Assembly (NCBI RefSeq): GCF_000379025.1
Contig: NZ_KB900617.1
Location: 1,276,972 to 1,317,364 of the forward strand
Source: Orenia marismortui DSM 5156
Lineage (GTDB): Bacteria; Bacillota; Halanaerobiia; Halobacteroidales; Halobacteroidaceae
Length of the DNA: 40,393 nucleotides
Reading direction: 5' to 3'
Part shown: positions 39,393 to 40,393 of the stretch, in pieces
How the letters are laid out: every line of letters starts with the position of its first letter
Position numbering within the stretch: the stretch's first letter is position 1
Notes under the pieces: model-generated
The model's database searches: none
What the model was told of the DNA's origin: nothing
The model's input: the letters and a program-made list of their open reading frames with translations, nothing else
Position numbers and translations under genes: made by a program

Positions 39393-40393
39393 AAGTAGGA
39401 CCACAGCCTCACGGCTGGGACCCCTTGTCAAACTGTACGTACGGTTTTCCCGTATACAGCTTTCGGTTATTGGTGCTCCTTATCAGAGAGTAAGTCTTCG
39501 ACTCTATGTTACCATAGATGTATATTTTACCCTTAATTAGAGCACATCAGTAAGTAATGATTGAAGTCCTTTATCTCTTAGATAACTATTTGAAAAGCGA
39601 TAATTTTGATACATTATCGCCTTTTTCTTTTCGATAAACGAACGCATTCTCATTCTAATCCATTTATCCAACCTCGTAAACAAAGTCTTCACATTTCCTA
39701 TCTTGAAATAGTTACCCCAACCTCTCAAAACTGGATTTAATTTTGCAATTATTACTTCTACAGGAAAAGGTCTAGTTCTTCTAGTAATCTTTCTTACTTT
39801 GTTTTTGAATTTTGTTATTGCTTTATCTTTAGGTCTCTTGTATTCAGAATGGTGAAATTTGAATCCTAGAAATTCAAATCCATCATAAAAGTTAGTTACT
39901 ACCGTCTTACGAGGATGAAGTTTCAACTTCAATTCATCCTCTATAATTTTACGGGTAACTTTTAACGCTCTCTTTGCTTTGCGCTTATTTTTAGTTAAGA
40001 TTACAAAGTCGTCAGCAAAGCGGACTATTTTGTAACCTCGACGAGTCATTTTCTTATCAAAGTAATGTAAATAGATATTAGCTAATAGAGGAGAGATGAC
40101 ACCTCCTTGAGGTGTCCCTTCTCTAGTTTCTTCTCTACCTTCTTCAGTCATAACTCCAATTGTCAGCCATGACCTGATAATATCTAATACCCAACCATCA
40201 CTTATATATTCCGCTATAAAATCCATTAATAACTCATGGTCTATAGTATCAAAATAAGATTTAATGTCTGCGTCTACCACCCAGTAGTAACCTTGTTCTT
40301 TATATTTCTCTATCTTTTCTATCGCATCGTGAGCAGACCTATTAGGTCTGAAACCAAAGGAACATTCACAAAATTCTCGCTCAAAGTATATTT
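39393..40393 (-). mobile_element. Group II intron, 3' part (cut by window edge)
   Basis: A reverse transcriptase ORF is followed on the minus strand by a domain V hairpin (39429-39464; AAAGCTGTATACGGG, AAAA loop, CCGTACGTACAGTTT) and a domain VI-like helix (CCCAGCCGTGAGGCTG, about 39403-39420), ending near ...GTCCTACTT at ~39393. Domains I-IV 5' parts and the 5' splice site are outside the window. It has the same orientation as the kinase-Trk operon, about 150 bp upstream of it. Confidence 0.88.
39537..40393 (-). CDS. ltrA: Group II intron reverse transcriptase/maturase, N-terminally cut by window edge
   Basis: The frame is open through the right window edge; reading on past the apparent ATG gives FEREFCECSFGFRPNRSAHDA, a hallmark of group II intron RTs, so the true start is outside. 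RT motifs: VVDADIKSYFDTIDH, GTPQGGVISPLLANIYL, and catalytic FADDFVILTK (F in place of the common Y). The maturase (X) domain follows (LNPVLRGWGNYFKIGN...RLDKWIRMRMRSFI). The protein ends soon after at LLTDVL with no HNH endonuclease motif visible, so retrohoming would be of the En-minus type. It is intact in the part seen. It supports splicing and mobility of its own intron. Confidence 0.93.
   Translation of the reverse strand, partial: IYFEREFCECSFGFRPNRSAHDAIEKIEKYKEQGYYWVVDADIKSYFDTIDHELLMDFIAEYISDGWVLDIIRSWLTIGVMTEEGREETREGTPQGGVISPLLANIYLHYFDKKMTRRGYKIVRFADDFVILTKNKRKAKRALKVTRKIIEDELKLKLHPRKTVVTNFYDGFEFLGFKFHHSEYKRPKDKAITKFKNKVRKITRRTRPFPVEVIIAKLNPVLRGWGNYFKIGNVKTLFTRLDKWIRMRMRSFIEKKKAIMYQNYRFSNSYLRDKGLQSLLTDVL

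Overview
The window is low-GC bacterial DNA, and nearly every gene reads on the minus strand. The best guess is an anaerobic, fermentative, salt-adapted Firmicutes-grade organism of the Halanaerobiales type. Pointers are a pyruvate:ferredoxin oxidoreductase beside an [FeFe]-hydrogenase operon with Rex, T-box control of aminoacyl-tRNA synthetases, sigma-A type promoters, and three separate K+ uptake cassettes. The order-level placement is inference from gene content; the rRNA genes here could settle it.

Layout from left to right: (1) 1-491, the end of an IS30-family element. (2) 503-9990, energy metabolism: nifJ (PFOR) as a single gene, then a six-gene operon running from 9885 down to 4343. 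It encodes a small [2Fe-2S] protein, an H-cluster/PAS sensor-like protein, a SpoIIE-type phosphatase, a second [2Fe-2S] protein, an [FeFe] hydrogenase and Rex. A textbook Rex-like operator lies just before the first gene. (3) 10002-18447, a serine region: tRNA-Ser(GCU), tRNA-Ser(UGA), two adjacent IS30-family insertions, then serS, serA and a class V aminotransferase behind a T-box whose specifier reads UCC, followed by sppA. (4) 18561-23977, an rRNA operon (16S, tRNA-Ile, tRNA-Ala, 23S, 5S) with three tandem promoters. (5) 24020-28864, pheST behind a Phe T-box (UUC), then a SpoU/TrmH-type RNA methyltransferase. (6) 29045-39239, potassium transport: two paralogous ktrBA pairs, one behind a c-di-AMP (ydaO) riboswitch, then a six-gene operon of histidine kinase, two response regulators, two TrkA-type proteins and TrkH. 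(7) 39393-40393, the 3' part of a group II intron with its reverse transcriptase, cut by the window edge.

How the parts work together: PFOR produces reduced ferredoxin, the hydrogenase operon disposes of electrons as H2, and Rex (NADH/NAD+ sensing) encoded by that operon probably represses it. The PAS/H-cluster protein and the phosphatase look like a second, H2- or redox-responsive signalling layer. The K+ section combines c-di-AMP control of Ktr with a two-component system encoded together with Trk. Neither response regulator has a DNA-binding domain, so the output may be protein-level control of transport. That kinase-Trk operon and the PAS-hydrogenase/phosphatase operon are the two most system-like loci.

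All coordinates of promoters, terminators, rRNA ends and IS ends were read by eye; no search or folding program was run.
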